Positions 8,212-18,962 are shown, numbered from the stretch's first letter. The stretch is DNA of 64,000 nucleotides from Gordonia terrae (GCF_001698225.1 NZ_CP016594.1:2232001-2296000); one strand, 5' to 3'. Made by a program: numbers and translations. Notes: generated by a model from the letters alone, not told the origin.

Positions 8212-10463
8212 CGGGGTGAGGCGGCGGGCTGGTCCCGCCGCGGCACCAGCCAGATCGCCGAGTTGGCGGGCAGCATGACCCGCGCCGACACGGGACGTCC
8301 GTGATATGACGGACCGTCCGCCGTGACCGACCCCATGTTGCCGCGTCCGGCGCCGCTGTAGGCGTCGGCGTCGGTGTTGAGGATCTCGTCCCAGACGCCC
8401 GCCGACGGCAGCCCGACCTGATAGTCGGAGCGATCGGAACCGCTGAGGTTGAACAGGCAGGCGACGACCGAGCCGTCGGTGCCGTATCGCAGGAAGCTGA
8501 TCACGTTGTTCGCGGTGTCGTTGGCGTCGATCCACTCGTAGCCGAGTGGGTCGGTGTCCTGCGAGTACAGCGCGGGTCGCGAGCGGTAGATTCGGTTCAG
8601 GTCGGTGACGAGAGCCGAGATGCCGGAATGCAGTTCGCCCTCCCAGCCCTCCAGCTGATGCCAGTCCAGACTGCGGTTGTCGGCCCACTCGCCGGTCTGC
8701 CCGAACTCTTGTCCCATGAACAGCAACTGCTTACCCGGGTGCGACCACATGTAGGCGAGGTACACCCGCACACCCGCGGCCTTGGCGAACGAGTCGCCCG
8801 GCATCCGCGTCCACAGCGTGCCCTTGCCGTGCACGACCTCGTCGTGGGAGAGGGGCAGCACGAAGTTCTCGCTCCACGCGTACACCAGCGAGAAGGTGAT
8901 CTCGTGGTGGTGGAAGCTCCGGTGGATCTGGTCGCGCGACAGATAGTCGAGGGTGTCGTGCATCCAGCCCATGTTCCATTTGAAGCTGAAACCCAACCCG
9001 CCGAGATCGGTCATGCGGGTCACGCCCGGCCAGGCGGTCGACTCCTCGGCGACCGTGATCACGCCCGGAAAGTGTTTGTGGACGGTCGCATTCGTCTCCT
9101 GGAGGAACTGCACGGCCTCCAGGTTCTCGCGGCCGCCGTGGACGTTGGGGCGCCACTGCCCGGCCGGGCGCGAGTAGTCCAGGTACAGCATCGAGGCGAC
9201 GGCGTCGACGCGCAGACCGTCGATGTGGAATTCGCTGAACCAGAACAGGGCGTTCGCGACGAGGAAGTTGCGGACCTCATGGCGACCGAAGTCGAAGACG
9301 TAGGTGCCCCAGTCGAGCTGCTCACCGCGCATCGGATCGGCGTGCTCGTAGAGCGGGGTGCCGTCGAAACGGGCCAGCGCCCAGTCGTCCTTGGGGAAGT
9401 GGGCCGGCACCCAGTCGACGATGACGGCGATGTCGCGGGAGTGGAGATGGTCGACCAGGTAGCGGAAGTCGTCGGGCGTCCCGAAGCGGGCCGTCGGCGC
9501 GTAGTAGGACGTGACCTGATAGCCCCACGAGCCGCCGAACGGATGCTCGGCGACGGGTAGGAACTCGACGTGGGTGAAGCCCTTCTCGACCGCGTACTCG
9601 GCCAGTTCGTGGGCGAGTTCGCGGTACCCGAGGCCCTGACGCCACGACGCGAGGTGGACCTCGTAGACGCTCATCGGCTCACGTTCGGGTGCCGACCGCT
9701 CCCGGCGCGCGATCCAGGCGTCGTCGGACCACACGTGTTCGGACACGGTGACCCGCGACGCGGTCGCCGGCGGGGTACTGGTGCGGAAGGCCATGGGATC
9801 GGCCTTGTCGCGGATGACGCCGTCGGCTCCGTGGACGCGGAACTTGTAGTGGGTGCCGTCGCCGACGTCGGGGACGAAGACCTCCCACACGCCGCTGACC
9901 CCGACCTTGCGCATGGGCGCGACCCGTCCGGTCCAGGCGTCGAAGTCGCCGATCACGGTGACGCCGTGGGCATTCGGTGCCCACACGGAGAAGGCGGTGC
10001 CGTTCACCTCGCCGTCGGTGGTCGTGTACGACGTCACGCGCGCACCGAGGGCGTTCCACAGTGACTCGTGACGGCCCTCGCTGAACAGGTGGATGTCGAT
10101 CTCGCCGAGGCTCGGCAGGAAGCGGTAGCCGTCGGCGACGACGAATTCCGCGGTGCCGCCGGCGGAATCGGGATAGACGACGCGGTACCGGTAGTCCATC
10201 AGGTCGGCCATCGGCACGGTGACCACCCAGAGGTCGTCGGTCTGGCGGGTCATCGGGTGATCGACGCCGCCGATGACCGCGGACACCGAGAGTGCGTCCG
10301 GGCGCAACGTACGCAGGATGGTGGTGCCGCCGGGGGCGTCGTGGGCACCGAGGAACGCGTGCGGGTCGGGATGGGTCTGCGCGGCCAACCGACGGAGGTC
10401 GTGGTCGGTGGCATCGGGGTCCGGCAGGTCCGGCAGGCCCGGCGGATCAGGGCGATCGGTCAC
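8205..10463 (-). CDS. glgB: 1,4-alpha-glucan branching enzyme
   Basis: Introduces alpha-1,6 branches into linear alpha-1,4-glucan (EC 2.4.1.18). The 752-residue GH13 protein has an N-terminal CBM48-type beta-sandwich pair (the second near [18 protein letters not shown]), then the (beta/alpha)8 barrel with [17 protein letters not shown] (nucleophile Asp), [13 protein letters not shown] (acid/base Glu) and [15 protein letters not shown] (third Asp), and a C-terminal beta domain. The length fits actinobacterial GlgB (about 730-750). It lies 7 bp downstream of glgE in the same direction, reproducing Rv1327c-Rv1326c, so the pair acts in one operon: GlgE extends maltosyl units and GlgB branches the product. 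Confidence 0.97.
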   Translation of the reverse strand: MTDRPDPPGLPDLPDPDATDHDLRRLAAQTHPDPHAFLGAHDAPGGTTILRTLRPDALSVSAVIGGVDHPMTRQTDDLWVVTVPMADLMDYRYRVVYPDSAGGTAEFVVADGYRFLPSLGEIDIHLFSEGRHESLWNALGARVTSYTTTDGEVNGTAFSVWAPNAHGVTVIGDFDAWTGRVAPMRKVGVSGVWEVFVPDVGDGTHYKFRVHGADGVIRDKADPMAFRTSTPPATASRVTVSEHVWSDDAWIARRERSAPEREPMSVYEVHLASWRQGLGYRELAHELAEYAVEKGFTHVEFLPVAEHPFGGSWGYQVTSYYAPTARFGTPDDFRYLVDHLHSRDIAVIVDWVPAHFPKDDWALARFDGTPLYEHADPMRGEQLDWGTYVFDFGRHEVRNFLVANALFWFSEFHIDGLRVDAVASMLYLDYSRPAGQWRPNVHGGRENLEAVQFLQETNATVHKHFPGVITVAEESTAWPGVTRMTDLGGLGFSFKWNMGWMHDTLDYLSRDQIHRSFHHHEITFSLVYAWSENFVLPLSHDEVVHGKGTLWTRMPGDSFAKAAGVRVYLAYMWSHPGKQLLFMGQEFGQTGEWADNRSLDWHQLEGWEGELHSGISALVTDLNRIYRSRPALYSQDTDPLGYEWIDANDTANNVISFLRYGTDGSVVACLFNLSGSDRSDYQVGLPSAGVWDEILNTDADAYSGAGRGNMGSVTADGPSYHGRPVSARVMLPANSAIWLVPRRDQPAASPRQ

Positions 10464-10470
10464 GAATACC

Positions 10471-12552
10471 TCACTGGATCCGAAGGGCGAGTTGCTGTGC
10501 GACGGCGGGGTCGAGGGGCGGCAGGGCGAGGATGTGCGCCACCGCGCGCCAGGGCTCGAGGCGGACGTAGTTGTCCTGGCCCCACCAATACTCCTCGCCC
10601 GAGACCTCGTCCCGGACGGAGAAGTGGTCGTACCACTCGAAACCGAGCTTCGGCAGGTCGAGCCAGACCGTGGAGTCCTCCGCGCCGAACGGATTCAGGT
10701 TGATGATCACGACCACGCGGTCGCCCGAGACGGGATCGATCTTCGAGTAGGCGATGAGCGACGGGTTGTCGACGTGGTGGAAGTGGATGTTGCGAAGTTG
10801 CTGCAGCGCCGGGTGGCGTCGGCGGATCTCGTTGAGCGAGGTGATCCACGGCTCGAGTGACTCGCCACGACTCGCCGCGGCCTTGTAGTCGCGGGGCCGC
10901 AGCTCGTACTTCTCCGAGTTCAGGTATTCCTCGCTGCCCTCGGTGACGGCGACGTGCTCGTAGAGTTCGTACCCGCTGTAGACGCCCCACGTCGGGGCGA
11001 GGGTGGCGGCGAGGGCAGCGCGTAGGGCGAACATGCCCGGTCCGCCGTGCTGCAAGCTCGCGTGGAGGATGTCGGGGGTGTTCACGAACAGATTGGGACG
11101 GGCCTCGTCGGCGTGGTCGGCGATCTCCCGGCCGAACTGTTCGAGCTCCCACTTCAGCGTCTTCCAGGTGAAGTAGGTGTAGCTCTGGGTGAAGCCGAGT
11201 CGTGCGAGGCCGTAGAGCCGGGCCGGCCGGGTGAACGACTCGGACAGGAACAGCACGTCCGGGTGCCTCTTCTTGACCTCGCTGATCAGCCATTCCCAGA
11301 AGTTCGGCGGTTTGGTGTGGGGATTGTCGACGCGGAAGATGTCGACGCCGAGCCCGACCCAGTGCAGGACGACCTTCAGCACCGCGCGGTAGATGCCGTT
11401 GCGGTCGTTGTCGAAGTTCAGCGGGTAGATGTCCTGGTACTTCTTCGGCGGGTTCTCCGCGAACGCGATGGTGCCGTCGGGCTGGGTGGTGAACCACTCG
11501 GGGTGTTCGATCGCCCACGGATGGTCCGGCGCGCACTGCAGTGCCAGATCGAGCGCGACCTCCAATCCGAGTTCCCGAGCCCGGCCGACGAAATACTCGA
11601 AGTCCTCCTCGCTGCCGAGGAGGGGATGGATCGCGTCGTGACCGCCGTCCGCCGACCCGATGGCCCACGGCGAACCGACGTCGTCGGGTCCCGCGACGAG
11701 CGTGTTGTTGGGGCCCTTGCGGTTGACCTCGCCGATGGGGTGGATCGGCGGCAGGTAGACGACGTCGAATCCCATGTCGGCCACGCGCGGCAGGTCCTGG
11801 GCGGCGGTGAGGAACGTGCCGTGGACGGGATTGCCCTCGCCGTCCCAGCCGCCGGTGGAGCGGGGGAACAGCTCGTACCACGAGCCGAACAGCGCCCGGG
11901 TGCGGTCGACCCACACCCGGTAGGTGCGGCTCTTGGTGACGAGTTCGCGAACGGGGTGCGCGGAGAGCAACTCGACCACCTCGTCGGAGATGGCCAGACC
12001 CACCCGGTTCTCGACGCGGCGCCGGCGCGCCCGGAGCTGACGAGCGGCGTCGAGCAGCAACTCGCGGTCCTCGCCGGAGACGAGCCCGGCGGCTGTGTCG
12101 AGCACCCGCGCGCCGGTCTCGATGTCGTTGGCGAGGTCGGCCGCGCCCTGTCCGGCGTCGAGTTTCTTGATGACGGCCGACCGCCACGTGGCGTAGGGGT
12201 CGCTCCAGGCCTCGATGCGGTAGGACCAGAACCCGACGGCGTCGGGCACGAAGGCCGCGTTGAAGGTGTCCGGTTCCGGGGCCGGGACCATCCGGATGTC
12301 GAATGCCTCGCGGCGGGGCGCTTCGACGTGCAGTGTGACACCCAGGGCGTCGTGCCCCTCGCGCCAGGCCGTGGTGCTGACCGGGAAGTACTCTCCCACA
12401 ACGGCTTTGGCTGGCTGCTGGCCCGCCGACACCAGGGGTGCGATGTCGTCGATACCCATGCGCCCGATCACGTGGAGCCTCCTGTCGTCAGCTCCCGTGA
12501 CTGGCCGGGGTGCGCTGTCGGTCTCGCCTTCGTTGGTATCACCGGTACCCAA
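10471..12552 (-). CDS. glgE: Maltose-1-phosphate maltosyltransferase
   Basis: Transfers maltosyl units from alpha-maltose-1-phosphate to growing alpha-1,4-glucan (EC 2.4.99.16), used for glycogen and capsular glucan in mycolata. The 693-residue protein contains [17 protein letters not shown] (nucleophile Asp) and [18 protein letters not shown] (acid/base Glu), both typical of GlgE rather than alpha-amylases. The longest frame starts at TTG 12552; ATG at residue 32 ([11 protein letters not shown]) is a plausible alternative and the region before it is poorly conserved-looking. Translated just ahead of glgB. In M. tuberculosis, loss of GlgE is lethal because maltose-1-phosphate accumulates. Confidence 0.95.
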   Translation of the reverse strand: MGTGDTNEGETDSAPRPVTGADDRRLHVIGRMGIDDIAPLVSAGQQPAKAVVGEYFPVSTTAWREGHDALGVTLHVEAPRREAFDIRMVPAPEPDTFNAAFVPDAVGFWSYRIEAWSDPYATWRSAVIKKLDAGQGAADLANDIETGARVLDTAAGLVSGEDRELLLDAARQLRARRRRVENRVGLAISDEVVELLSAHPVRELVTKSRTYRVWVDRTRALFGSWYELFPRSTGGWDGEGNPVHGTFLTAAQDLPRVADMGFDVVYLPPIHPIGEVNRKGPNNTLVAGPDDVGSPWAIGSADGGHDAIHPLLGSEEDFEYFVGRARELGLEVALDLALQCAPDHPWAIEHPEWFTTQPDGTIAFAENPPKKYQDIYPLNFDNDRNGIYRAVLKVVLHWVGLGVDIFRVDNPHTKPPNFWEWLISEVKKRHPDVLFLSESFTRPARLYGLARLGFTQSYTYFTWKTLKWELEQFGREIADHADEARPNLFVNTPDILHASLQHGGPGMFALRAALAATLAPTWGVYSGYELYEHVAVTEGSEEYLNSEKYELRPRDYKAAASRGESLEPWITSLNEIRRRHPALQQLRNIHFHHVDNPSLIAYSKIDPVSGDRVVVIINLNPFGAEDSTVWLDLPKLGFEWYDHFSVRDEVSGEEYWWGQDNYVRLEPWRAVAHILALPPLDPAVAQQLALRIQ

Positions 12553-12636
12553 CCTAGTGCCCCGCGGACGGGATTGTCTTGTCCTGGACCGCGCGGCCGT
12601 GTCGGCCCCGTCGGGTGCTCTCCGGGTCGGTCGAGG

Positions 12637-14715
12637 TCAGCCCACCGAACGAGCGGGATCGGTCAGCCGGGCGAGCGCCGACCGGACCACCGCGGGATCG
12701 GTGGTGCGCCACATCGGTGGCAACGACGCGAGCAGATAGCCGCCGTAACCGGCCGTCGCCAGCCGGGAGTCGAGGACCGCCACGACACCGCGGTCGTCGA
12801 CCGAACGCAGCAACCGGCCGGCGCCCTGGGCGAGGAGCAGGGCGGCGTGGTTGGCCGCCACCGACAGGAACCCGTTGCCGCCGCGGGCGTCGACCGCGCG
12901 CTGTCGAGCGGTCAGCAACGGGTCGTCGGGACGCGGGAAGGGGATGCGGTCGATCAGGACCAGGCTCAGCGACGGGCCGGGCACGTCGACCCCCTGCCAC
13001 AGGGACAGCGTGCCGAACAGGCAGGTCGCGGGATCGTCCGCGAACCGCCGGACCAGGGTCGAGGTGGTGTCGTCGCCCTGACACAGCACGGGATGGTCGG
13101 TGCGGTCGCGGATCGCGTCGGTGGCTTCGCGGGCCGCGCGCATGGAGGAGAACAGGCCCAGCGTGCGACCGCCGGCGGAGTTCACGAGTTCGGCGATCTC
13201 GTCCATCGTCCGCGACGCGATGCCCGAGCGGTCGGGCCGGGGGAGGTGGCGCGCGACGTAGAGGATCGCCGACCGCGGATAGTCGAAGGGCGAGCCGGCG
13301 TCGAGACCGGTCCAGCGGGCCGAACCCGAATCCGAGGGGACCGCCTTCCCGCTCGCGGTGACGTCGGAGACGTTCGTCTCGTCCGTCACCGGACGGTCGG
13401 TCCCGCGCCCGGACGCCGGGAGTCCCCAGGTCGCGGCGAGGGCGTCGAAGGAGCCGCCGATGGTGAGAGTCGCCGACGTGAGGATGACCGTGGCGTCGGC
13501 GAACAGCGAGGCCCGCAGGAGGCCGCCGACCGACAGTGGCGCGATGTGCAGGATCGGCCGGGGTTCGGCGCCGCGGCGCGAGGTGTCCAGCGACGCCCAC
13601 ACGACGTCGCGTCGTTTGGCCTCGTCGGGTTCGTCGAACGCACCCAGGATCCGCACGACGGTGTCGTGCATGTCCTCCAGTGAGGTCAGCGCGGCCGATC
13701 GGGCGGCCGCCGCACCGTCGTCGGCGCCGGCCATCCGGACGGGACCGATGGCGGTACGGGCCTGCCACAGTCGGTCGCGGAGCATGACCAGCACCGCGGT
13801 GGCGTCGGCCGGCAGGCCGGTCCACTGGCGCATCGGTGCGGAGTCGAGCAGCTCACCCAGCTGCTCACCGGCGCCGAGCAGGGCATCGGCGGTCTCCTCG
13901 TCGACGAGCTTCCCGCACCGGCGGGCGACGAGCGCCACCGAGGCGGCCGACAGCTCGTCGGTGGCCACCGAGGTCATCCGGTCGACGAGTTCGTGGGCCT
14001 CGTCGATGATGACGACGTCGTGCTCGGGCAGGACGTTCGCCGGGCTCGTCGCGTGGATGGCCAGCAGGGCGTGGTTGGTGACCACGACGTCGACCTTGCC
14101 GGACCGGCGGCGCGACTGCTCGGCGAAGCAGTCCTCGCCGTAGGAACAGTTGGCCGCGCCGAGACACTCGCGTGCGGTGACGCTGACCTGCCGCCACGAC
14201 CGGTCGGACACGCCGGGGACCAGGTCGTCGCGGTCACCGGTCTCGGTGTCGCTGCTCCACTCTCGCAGGCGCGTCACCTCCCGGCCGGTCCGCGACAACT
14301 CGAACGGGTCGAACAGCTCGGTGTCCGGTTCCTCCGCGGTTCCGGAATGAATCTTGTTCAGGCACAGGTAGTTTCCGCGACCTTTGAGGATCGCGAAGGT
14401 GGGCTCGCGGCCGATCGGCTTCTTCAGCGCCTTGGCCAGGCGGGGGAGATCGCGCTCGATGAGCTGACGCTGCAACGCGATCGTCGCGGTGGACACCACG
14501 ACGGTGCGGCCGCTCTCGACGGCGTGGCGGATGGCCGGCACGAGGTAGGCCAGCGACTTGCCGGTGCCGGTGCCGGCCTGGACGGCCAGGTGCTCACCGG
14601 TGTCGATGGCGTGCGCGACCGCCGAGGCCATCGCGACCTGGCCGTCGCGGCGACGGCCGCCGAGTGCGGTGACCGCAGCGTCGAGCAGGTCGGTCACCGG
14701 GGGTGTGTTGGGCAT
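12637..14715 (-). CDS. dinG: DinG/XPD-family ATP-dependent DNA helicase
   Basis: A 692-residue superfamily 2 helicase of the iron-sulfur group (5'-3'). Motif I is AVQAGTGTGKSLAYLVP; four cysteines (YLCLNKI and the cluster ECLGAANCSYGEDCF) fit the 4Fe-4S ligands; motif II is VVIIDEAHELV; the C-terminal motif VI region is LLLAQGAGRLLRSVDDRGVVAVLDSRL. Corresponds to Rv1329c. DinG-type helicases unwind R-loops, D-loops and G-quadruplexes during replication stress. Expressed toward glgE, with 84 bp between them, so not tightly coupled. About 140 bp without a gene separates its start from pncA. Confidence 0.93.
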   Translation of the reverse strand: MPNTPPVTDLLDAAVTALGGRRRDGQVAMASAVAHAIDTGEHLAVQAGTGTGKSLAYLVPAIRHAVESGRTVVVSTATIALQRQLIERDLPRLAKALKKPIGREPTFAILKGRGNYLCLNKIHSGTAEEPDTELFDPFELSRTGREVTRLREWSSDTETGDRDDLVPGVSDRSWRQVSVTARECLGAANCSYGEDCFAEQSRRRSGKVDVVVTNHALLAIHATSPANVLPEHDVVIIDEAHELVDRMTSVATDELSAASVALVARRCGKLVDEETADALLGAGEQLGELLDSAPMRQWTGLPADATAVLVMLRDRLWQARTAIGPVRMAGADDGAAAARSAALTSLEDMHDTVVRILGAFDEPDEAKRRDVVWASLDTSRRGAEPRPILHIAPLSVGGLLRASLFADATVILTSATLTIGGSFDALAATWGLPASGRGTDRPVTDETNVSDVTASGKAVPSDSGSARWTGLDAGSPFDYPRSAILYVARHLPRPDRSGIASRTMDEIAELVNSAGGRTLGLFSSMRAAREATDAIRDRTDHPVLCQGDDTTSTLVRRFADDPATCLFGTLSLWQGVDVPGPSLSLVLIDRIPFPRPDDPLLTARQRAVDARGGNGFLSVAANHAALLLAQGAGRLLRSVDDRGVVAVLDSRLATAGYGGYLLASLPPMWRTTDPAVVRSALARLTDPARSVG

Positions 14716-14854
14716 GAGGTGGGTTCCGGTTGTCCTTGCTGTGGTCGCGGTGAGCTCGCGTACGGGTAAGGGCGTGTTGTCTCAGACGTGTCGCGGCGCC
14801 GGTCGGTTCCCTCGATCGACGCCAGGATCGAGAATCGCGAGGTCGGCGGGCCGG

Positions 14855-15466
14855 TTATCCGGTCCGGCTCGACCCGTCGTAGAGCAGGTCGCCCACGAGT
14901 TCCACGCCCGCCTCCCGCAACGCCGACAGCGCCGTCGAGGTCGTCTCCGGCGCGACGCCGGCGGTGAAGTTGAGCAGCACCCGGGTGCGGAACCCGGCCT
15001 CGACCGCGTCGAGGGCGGTCGCCCGCACGCAGTGGTCGGTGGCGATGCCGACGACGTCGACCGACTTCACCTTGCGTTCGCGCAGCCACGCGGCGAGGGT
15101 CGAGCCGTCCTCCGCCGCACCCTCGAAGCCGGAGTACGCGGCGCTGTACTCGCCCTTGGAGAAGACCTCGTGCGCGGCGCCGGCGTCGAACTCGCGATGG
15201 AACGCCACCCCGTCGGTGCCGACGCGGCAGTGGGGCGGCCAGGTGTCGACGAAGTCGGGTTCGTCGGAGAAATGCGCACCGGGATCGATGTGGTAGTCGC
15301 GGGTCGCTACGACGGTCCGATACTCGTTGAGGATCGACGTGACCGCCCGCGCCACCGCGGCGCCCCCGTTCACCCCGAGGGCTCCGCCCTCGCAGAAGTC
15401 GTTCTGCACGTCGACGACGATCAGCGCGTCGGCGGGACGGGTGCCGTCGCTGCGTTCGGCGCTCAT
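14855..15466 (-). CDS. pncA: Nicotinamidase/pyrazinamidase
   Basis: Deamidates nicotinamide to nicotinate (EC 3.5.1.19) and would activate pyrazinamide. The 203-residue protein carries the catalytic triad D19 (IVVDVQNDF), K104 (FSKGEYSAAYSGFEG) and C146 (GIATDHCVRATALDA), and the metal site D57, H59, H65 (TRDYHIDPGAHF). Start ATG 15466 (MSAERSDG); an overlapping ATG at 15470 opens a different frame. It follows pncB by 49 bp, so nicotinamide recycling and nicotinate phosphoribosylation are probably co-expressed. In M. tuberculosis the two genes are far apart (pncA is Rv2043c). Confidence 0.94.
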   Translation of the reverse strand: MSAERSDGTRPADALIVVDVQNDFCEGGALGVNGGAAVARAVTSILNEYRTVVATRDYHIDPGAHFSDEPDFVDTWPPHCRVGTDGVAFHREFDAGAAHEVFSKGEYSAAYSGFEGAAEDGSTLAAWLRERKVKSVDVVGIATDHCVRATALDAVEAGFRTRVLLNFTAGVAPETTSTALSALREAGVELVGDLLYDGSSRTG

Positions 15467-15515
15467 CCATGTCTCCTGTCGTCGGGGGTCATCGGGTCCG
15501 GGCGTGTGGGGCGGT

Positions 15516-16820
15516 TCAGCCGAGTTCGTAGCGGGTCGGCACCGCGGGATCTCCATGGGACAGGCCCAGACCCTCCCACGGCAAACTGACCAGGCCGGCC
15601 GCCAGATGGGCGCGGGCATCGGCGAGTGTCGGCAGCGCCTCGACGGGCGTGCCGCCGCGGACGAGCGGGATCTGCAGGTCCCGGAAGCCGAGCCCGTTCG
15701 GCGCGGGGCGGGTGCCGTCGGCGCGATAGACGATCTCCTCGACGATCGTGCCGCTCGATCGGGCCGCACGCACGGCCGATTTGGCCCCGCCGCGTGACTC
15801 CTTGTGGCTCGCCCGTTTGGCCACCGGCAGACCGTCGACCTCGACGAGCTTGTAGACCATCCCCGCCGTCGGAGCCCCGCTACCGGTGACCAGCGAGGTC
15901 CCGACACCGTAGGTGTCGACGGGCTCGGCGCGGAGCGAGGCGATCGCGTACTCGTCCAGATCGCCGGAGACCACGATCTTGGTCTCCGTCGCACCGAGGT
16001 CGTCGAGCTGTGCGCGTACCTGTCGGGCGAGCACACCGAGGTCGCCGGAGTCGATGCGCACGGCACCGAGCCCGGGCCCGGCCACCTCGATGGCGTTGCG
16101 CACGCCCTGGGTGATGTCGTAGGTGTCGACCAGCAGTGTGGTGCCGACGCCGAGCGCCTCGATCTGTGCGGCGAACGCGGCCTTCTCATCCGGGCCGTCG
16201 GGTCCGGTGAAGCCGAGGGTGAACGCGTGGGCGGCGGTGCCGGCGCTGGGCACGCCGAAGCGGCGCGCCGCCTCCAGATTCGAGGTGGCGGCGACGCCCG
16301 CGATGTAGGCGGCACGCGCGCTGGCGACGGCCGCGCGCTCATGGGTGCGCCGCGATCCCATCTCGATGATCGGCCGCGACCCGGCGGCGCTGACCATGCG
16401 CGCCGCGGCCGAGGCGATCGCACTGTCGTGGTTGAGGATCGACAGGATCAGGGTCTCGAGCAGGACCGCCTCGGCAAACGTCGCTCGGACGGTGAGGATC
16501 GGCGACCCGGGGAAGTAGAGCTCGCCCTCGCGGTAGCCGTCGATGTCACCGGAGAACCGATAGTCCCGCAGCCAGGCCACCGTGTCGGGATCGAGGAATC
16601 GTTCGACGACGGCGATCTCCTCGTCGCCGAACCGGAACGCCGCGAGCTCGTCGAGGACGCGGCCGGTCCCGGCCACGACGCCGTAGCGCCGACCGTCCGG
16701 GAGGCGGCGCGCGAAGACCTCGAATACGCACTGGCGGTGCGCAACCGGGTGGCGAAGCGCTGCCGCGACCATCGTCAGTTCGTACTGATCGGTCAGCAGC
16801 GCGGTGTTGTCGATGCTCAC
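15516..16820 (-). CDS. pncB: Nicotinate phosphoribosyltransferase
   Basis: Makes nicotinate mononucleotide from nicotinate and PRPP (EC 6.3.4.21), the first committed step of NAD salvage. The 434-residue product begins [20 protein letters not shown], the family's typical N-terminus, and contains the histidine region [19 protein letters not shown] (active-site His that is phosphorylated) and the phosphate-binding segment [10 protein letters not shown]. The start is GTG 16820. It corresponds to Rv1330c. The clpS start on the other strand is only 19 bp away, so both promoters must overlap the partner's 5' coding sequence. Confidence 0.94.
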   Translation of the reverse strand: MSIDNTALLTDQYELTMVAAALRHPVAHRQCVFEVFARRLPDGRRYGVVAGTGRVLDELAAFRFGDEEIAVVERFLDPDTVAWLRDYRFSGDIDGYREGELYFPGSPILTVRATFAEAVLLETLILSILNHDSAIASAAARMVSAAGSRPIIEMGSRRTHERAAVASARAAYIAGVAATSNLEAARRFGVPSAGTAAHAFTLGFTGPDGPDEKAAFAAQIEALGVGTTLLVDTYDITQGVRNAIEVAGPGLGAVRIDSGDLGVLARQVRAQLDDLGATETKIVVSGDLDEYAIASLRAEPVDTYGVGTSLVTGSGAPTAGMVYKLVEVDGLPVAKRASHKESRGGAKSAVRAARSSGTIVEEIVYRADGTRPAPNGLGFRDLQIPLVRGGTPVEALPTLADARAHLAAGLVSLPWEGLGLSHGDPAVPTRYELG

Positions 16821-16839
16821 AATCGCTTACCCTGTCCCT

Positions 16840-17163
16840 ATGGCGCCTGACGAAACTCGTGCGCACGAGGCTACCCCCGGCGGTACGGCGGTTGCCGAAC
16901 CAGAGGTCGCCGACGGCGCGGCGGGACTCGACAAGCCCTGGATGACGATCGTGTGGGACGACCCGGTCAACCTGATGCGGTACGTCACCTTCGTCTTCCA
17001 GAAGATCTTCGGCTATTCCGAGTCCCGGGCCAATGAACTGATGATGCAGGTCCACACCGAGGGCCGGGCCGTCGTGTCCTCCGGCGACCGCGACAAGGTC
17101 GAGGCCGACGTCGCGAAGCTGCACGCCGCCGGTCTGTGGGCCACGATGCAGCGGGATTCGTGA
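16840..17163 (+). CDS. clpS: ATP-dependent Clp protease adaptor ClpS
   Basis: Delivers N-degron substrates to ClpC1 in Actinobacteria. The 107-residue product has a disordered N-terminal tail of about 35 residues, then the ClpS core [17 protein letters not shown] (the DD/N pocket that binds the primary destabilising residue), [20 protein letters not shown] and [17 protein letters not shown]. Start ATG 16840 (MAPDETR); an in-frame ATG at 16813 would overlap pncB. Corresponds to Rv1331. With no room for a conventional 5' leader before the divergent pncB start, a leaderless transcript is likely. Confidence 0.93.
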   Translation: MAPDETRAHEATPGGTAVAEPEVADGAAGLDKPWMTIVWDDPVNLMRYVTFVFQKIFGYSESRANELMMQVHTEGRAVVSSGDRDKVEADVAKLHAAGLWATMQRDS

Positions 17164-17205
17164 CCGGCCGGTCCGCTTCGCGCACACTCCGGGCACACTG
17201 AACGC

Positions 17206-17781
17206 GTGCGCACCTGGAAACGCAAAGGGCGCGGCGACACGATGCGGATCGCATCGCAGCTCGACGCGCACGAAGCAGAACTGCTCGCATCCATGGTCAC
17301 CTCGATGTGCGAACTGCTCACCGAGCGGGCCGATTCCGCGCCCCACGACGACCTGGCGACGCTCACCGGCATCAGTGTCGGTCACTCGGAGGCACCCGAC
17401 GACGTCACCCTCGGGCGCCTCCTCCCGGACTTCCATCGCCCCGACCAGGACGACGAGCTCTCCGCCGAGGTCGTCAACGGAAAACTGAACTCGGCGCTGC
17501 GCAGCGTGCACGAGCCGCAGATCATCGACGCCAAGCTCGGTGCGGCCCGGGTGCTGCTCGACACGCTCCCGGCGGGTGGCGGGGACCTCGTCCTCACGCC
17601 CGAAGAGGCCGCGGCCTGGCTCACCGCGCTCAACGACGTCCGGCTCGCGCTCGGCGCGATGCTCGGCATCTCCGAGGACACCCCCGACCAGCTGCCGCCG
17701 GATCACCCGCACGCCGCGCATCTCGACGTCTACCACTGGCTCACGGTGATGCAGGATCTGCTCGTCGAAGCGCTGATGTGA
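17206..17781 (+). CDS. DUF2017 family protein
   Basis: A 191-residue mostly helical cytoplasmic protein, start GTG 17206, starting MRTWKRKGRGDTMRIASQLDAHEAELL. The conserved-type C-terminal half reads LTPEEAAAWLTALNDVRLALGAML and HLDVYHWLTVMQDLLVEAL. This is DUF2017, found next to clpS in nearly all Actinobacteria (Rv1332). No catalytic motif is visible. Position between clpS and a P1-type hydrolase suggests a link with proteolysis, but that is inference. Confidence 0.82.
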   Translation: MRTWKRKGRGDTMRIASQLDAHEAELLASMVTSMCELLTERADSAPHDDLATLTGISVGHSEAPDDVTLGRLLPDFHRPDQDDELSAEVVNGKLNSALRSVHEPQIIDAKLGAARVLLDTLPAGGGDLVLTPEEAAAWLTALNDVRLALGAMLGISEDTPDQLPPDHPHAAHLDVYHWLTVMQDLLVEALM

Positions 17782-17833
17782 ACCGACGTCCAGGGAGTTC
17801 GAGGTCTGTGTCCGCATCGACGTCAGGAGTTCT

Positions 17834-18934
17834 GTGAGCACACCCGGTCGACCGGCCCGCGCCGGCAACCGCATCACCGACATCGCAGGCATCTCCGTGG
17901 GGCATGCGCATCGCGTCGACGACGATGCGCGGGTGGCCGGGTCCCCAGCGGCGCCCGACGGCCACGGATGGGCCACCGGCACCACGGTCGTGCGGGTGTC
18001 GGCACCGGGCGCGATCGCCGCGGTGGACGTCCGCGGCGGCGGTCCCGGTACGCGCGAGACCGACCTGCTCGACCCGTCGAACACGGTGCAGACCGCGCAC
18101 GCGATCGTGCTCGGCGGGGGGAGCGCCTACGGGCTGGCCGCCGCCGACGGCGTCATGCGCGCGCTCGAGGCCGACGGTGTGGGCCTACCGCTCGACGATC
18201 GGGGCCATGTGGTGCCCATCGTCCCCGCCGCGGTGATCTTCGACCTGCCGGTGGGTGCGTGGGATCACAGGCCTGACGCGGACTTCGGAGCGGAGGCGGT
18301 CCGGTCGGCGCACACCGAGTTCGCCGTCGGATGCGTCGGCGCAGGTGTCGGTGCCCGGGCCGGCGCGCTCAAGGGCGGGGTCGGGACGGCATCGGTGACG
18401 ATCGACGCCGGCCCCGCGGCCGGGATCACCGTCGGTGCACTGATGGTCGCCAATCCGGTCGGTGCGGTCATCGACCCGCAGACCGGGTTGCCGTGGGATC
18501 TGGGCGAGGCCGAACTCGCCGATCTCGGATTGTCCCGTCCGTCGGCCACCGACCTCGACCGGCTCGCCGACCTTGCCGCGAAGCAGACCGTGCTCAACAC
18601 GACGATCGGTGTCGTGGCGACCGACGCCGTCCTCGACGCCCCGATGACCAAGCGGTTGGCGATGGCCGGGCACGACGGTCTCGGGCGCGCGATCCGGCCG
18701 GCGCACTCGCCGCTGGACGGAGACACGGTCTTCGGCATCGCGACCGGCGCGGTCCGGCCGGCGACGCCCGTGCCGGCGCCCGCGGGCATGCACGCCGACG
18801 TCGCGGTGGTCGCCGAGGTGTGCCGGGTCGCGGCCGACGTCGTCCAGCGGGCGATCGTCGACGCGGTCCTCGCGGCGGAACCGATCGCATCGATCCCCAC
18901 CTACGCGCAGGCGGCGCCGTCGGCGTTCCGATGA
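17834..18934 (+). CDS. P1/S58-family autoproteolytic hydrolase (DmpA/NylC-like)
   Basis: A 366-residue N-terminal-nucleophile hydrolase. Conserved-type segments include ITDIAGISVGHAHR at the N-terminus, RGGGPGTRETDLLDP, VLGGGSAYGLAAADGV and LKGGVGTASV. The segment LDGDTVFGIATGAV near residue 298 fits the self-cleavage site, with T298 as the likely new N-terminal nucleophile; DmpA uses serine at this place and NylC threonine. Family members cleave N-terminal D-amino acids, beta-peptides or nylon oligomers, so the physiological substrate is unknown. Start GTG 17834 with AGGAG at 17825-17829. Corresponds to Rv1333. It follows DUF2017 by 52 bp. Confidence 0.83.
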   Translation: MSTPGRPARAGNRITDIAGISVGHAHRVDDDARVAGSPAAPDGHGWATGTTVVRVSAPGAIAAVDVRGGGPGTRETDLLDPSNTVQTAHAIVLGGGSAYGLAAADGVMRALEADGVGLPLDDRGHVVPIVPAAVIFDLPVGAWDHRPDADFGAEAVRSAHTEFAVGCVGAGVGARAGALKGGVGTASVTIDAGPAAGITVGALMVANPVGAVIDPQTGLPWDLGEAELADLGLSRPSATDLDRLADLAAKQTVLNTTIGVVATDAVLDAPMTKRLAMAGHDGLGRAIRPAHSPLDGDTVFGIATGAVRPATPVPAPAGMHADVAVVAEVCRVAADVVQRAIVDAVLAAEPIASIPTYAQAAPSAFR

Positions 18935-18962
18935 CCGCTCCGCGGGCCGGGCTCCGACGCCC

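Noticed and set aside
6799..8688. A 629-codon minus-strand frame spanning the MFS, thioredoxin and glgB ends
   Set aside because: It crosses three supported genes and changes composition at each, so it is a chance open frame.
11047..13683. An 878-codon plus-strand frame opposite glgE and dinG
   Set aside because: It mirrors two well supported genes, crosses their intergenic gap, and has no recognisable family features.
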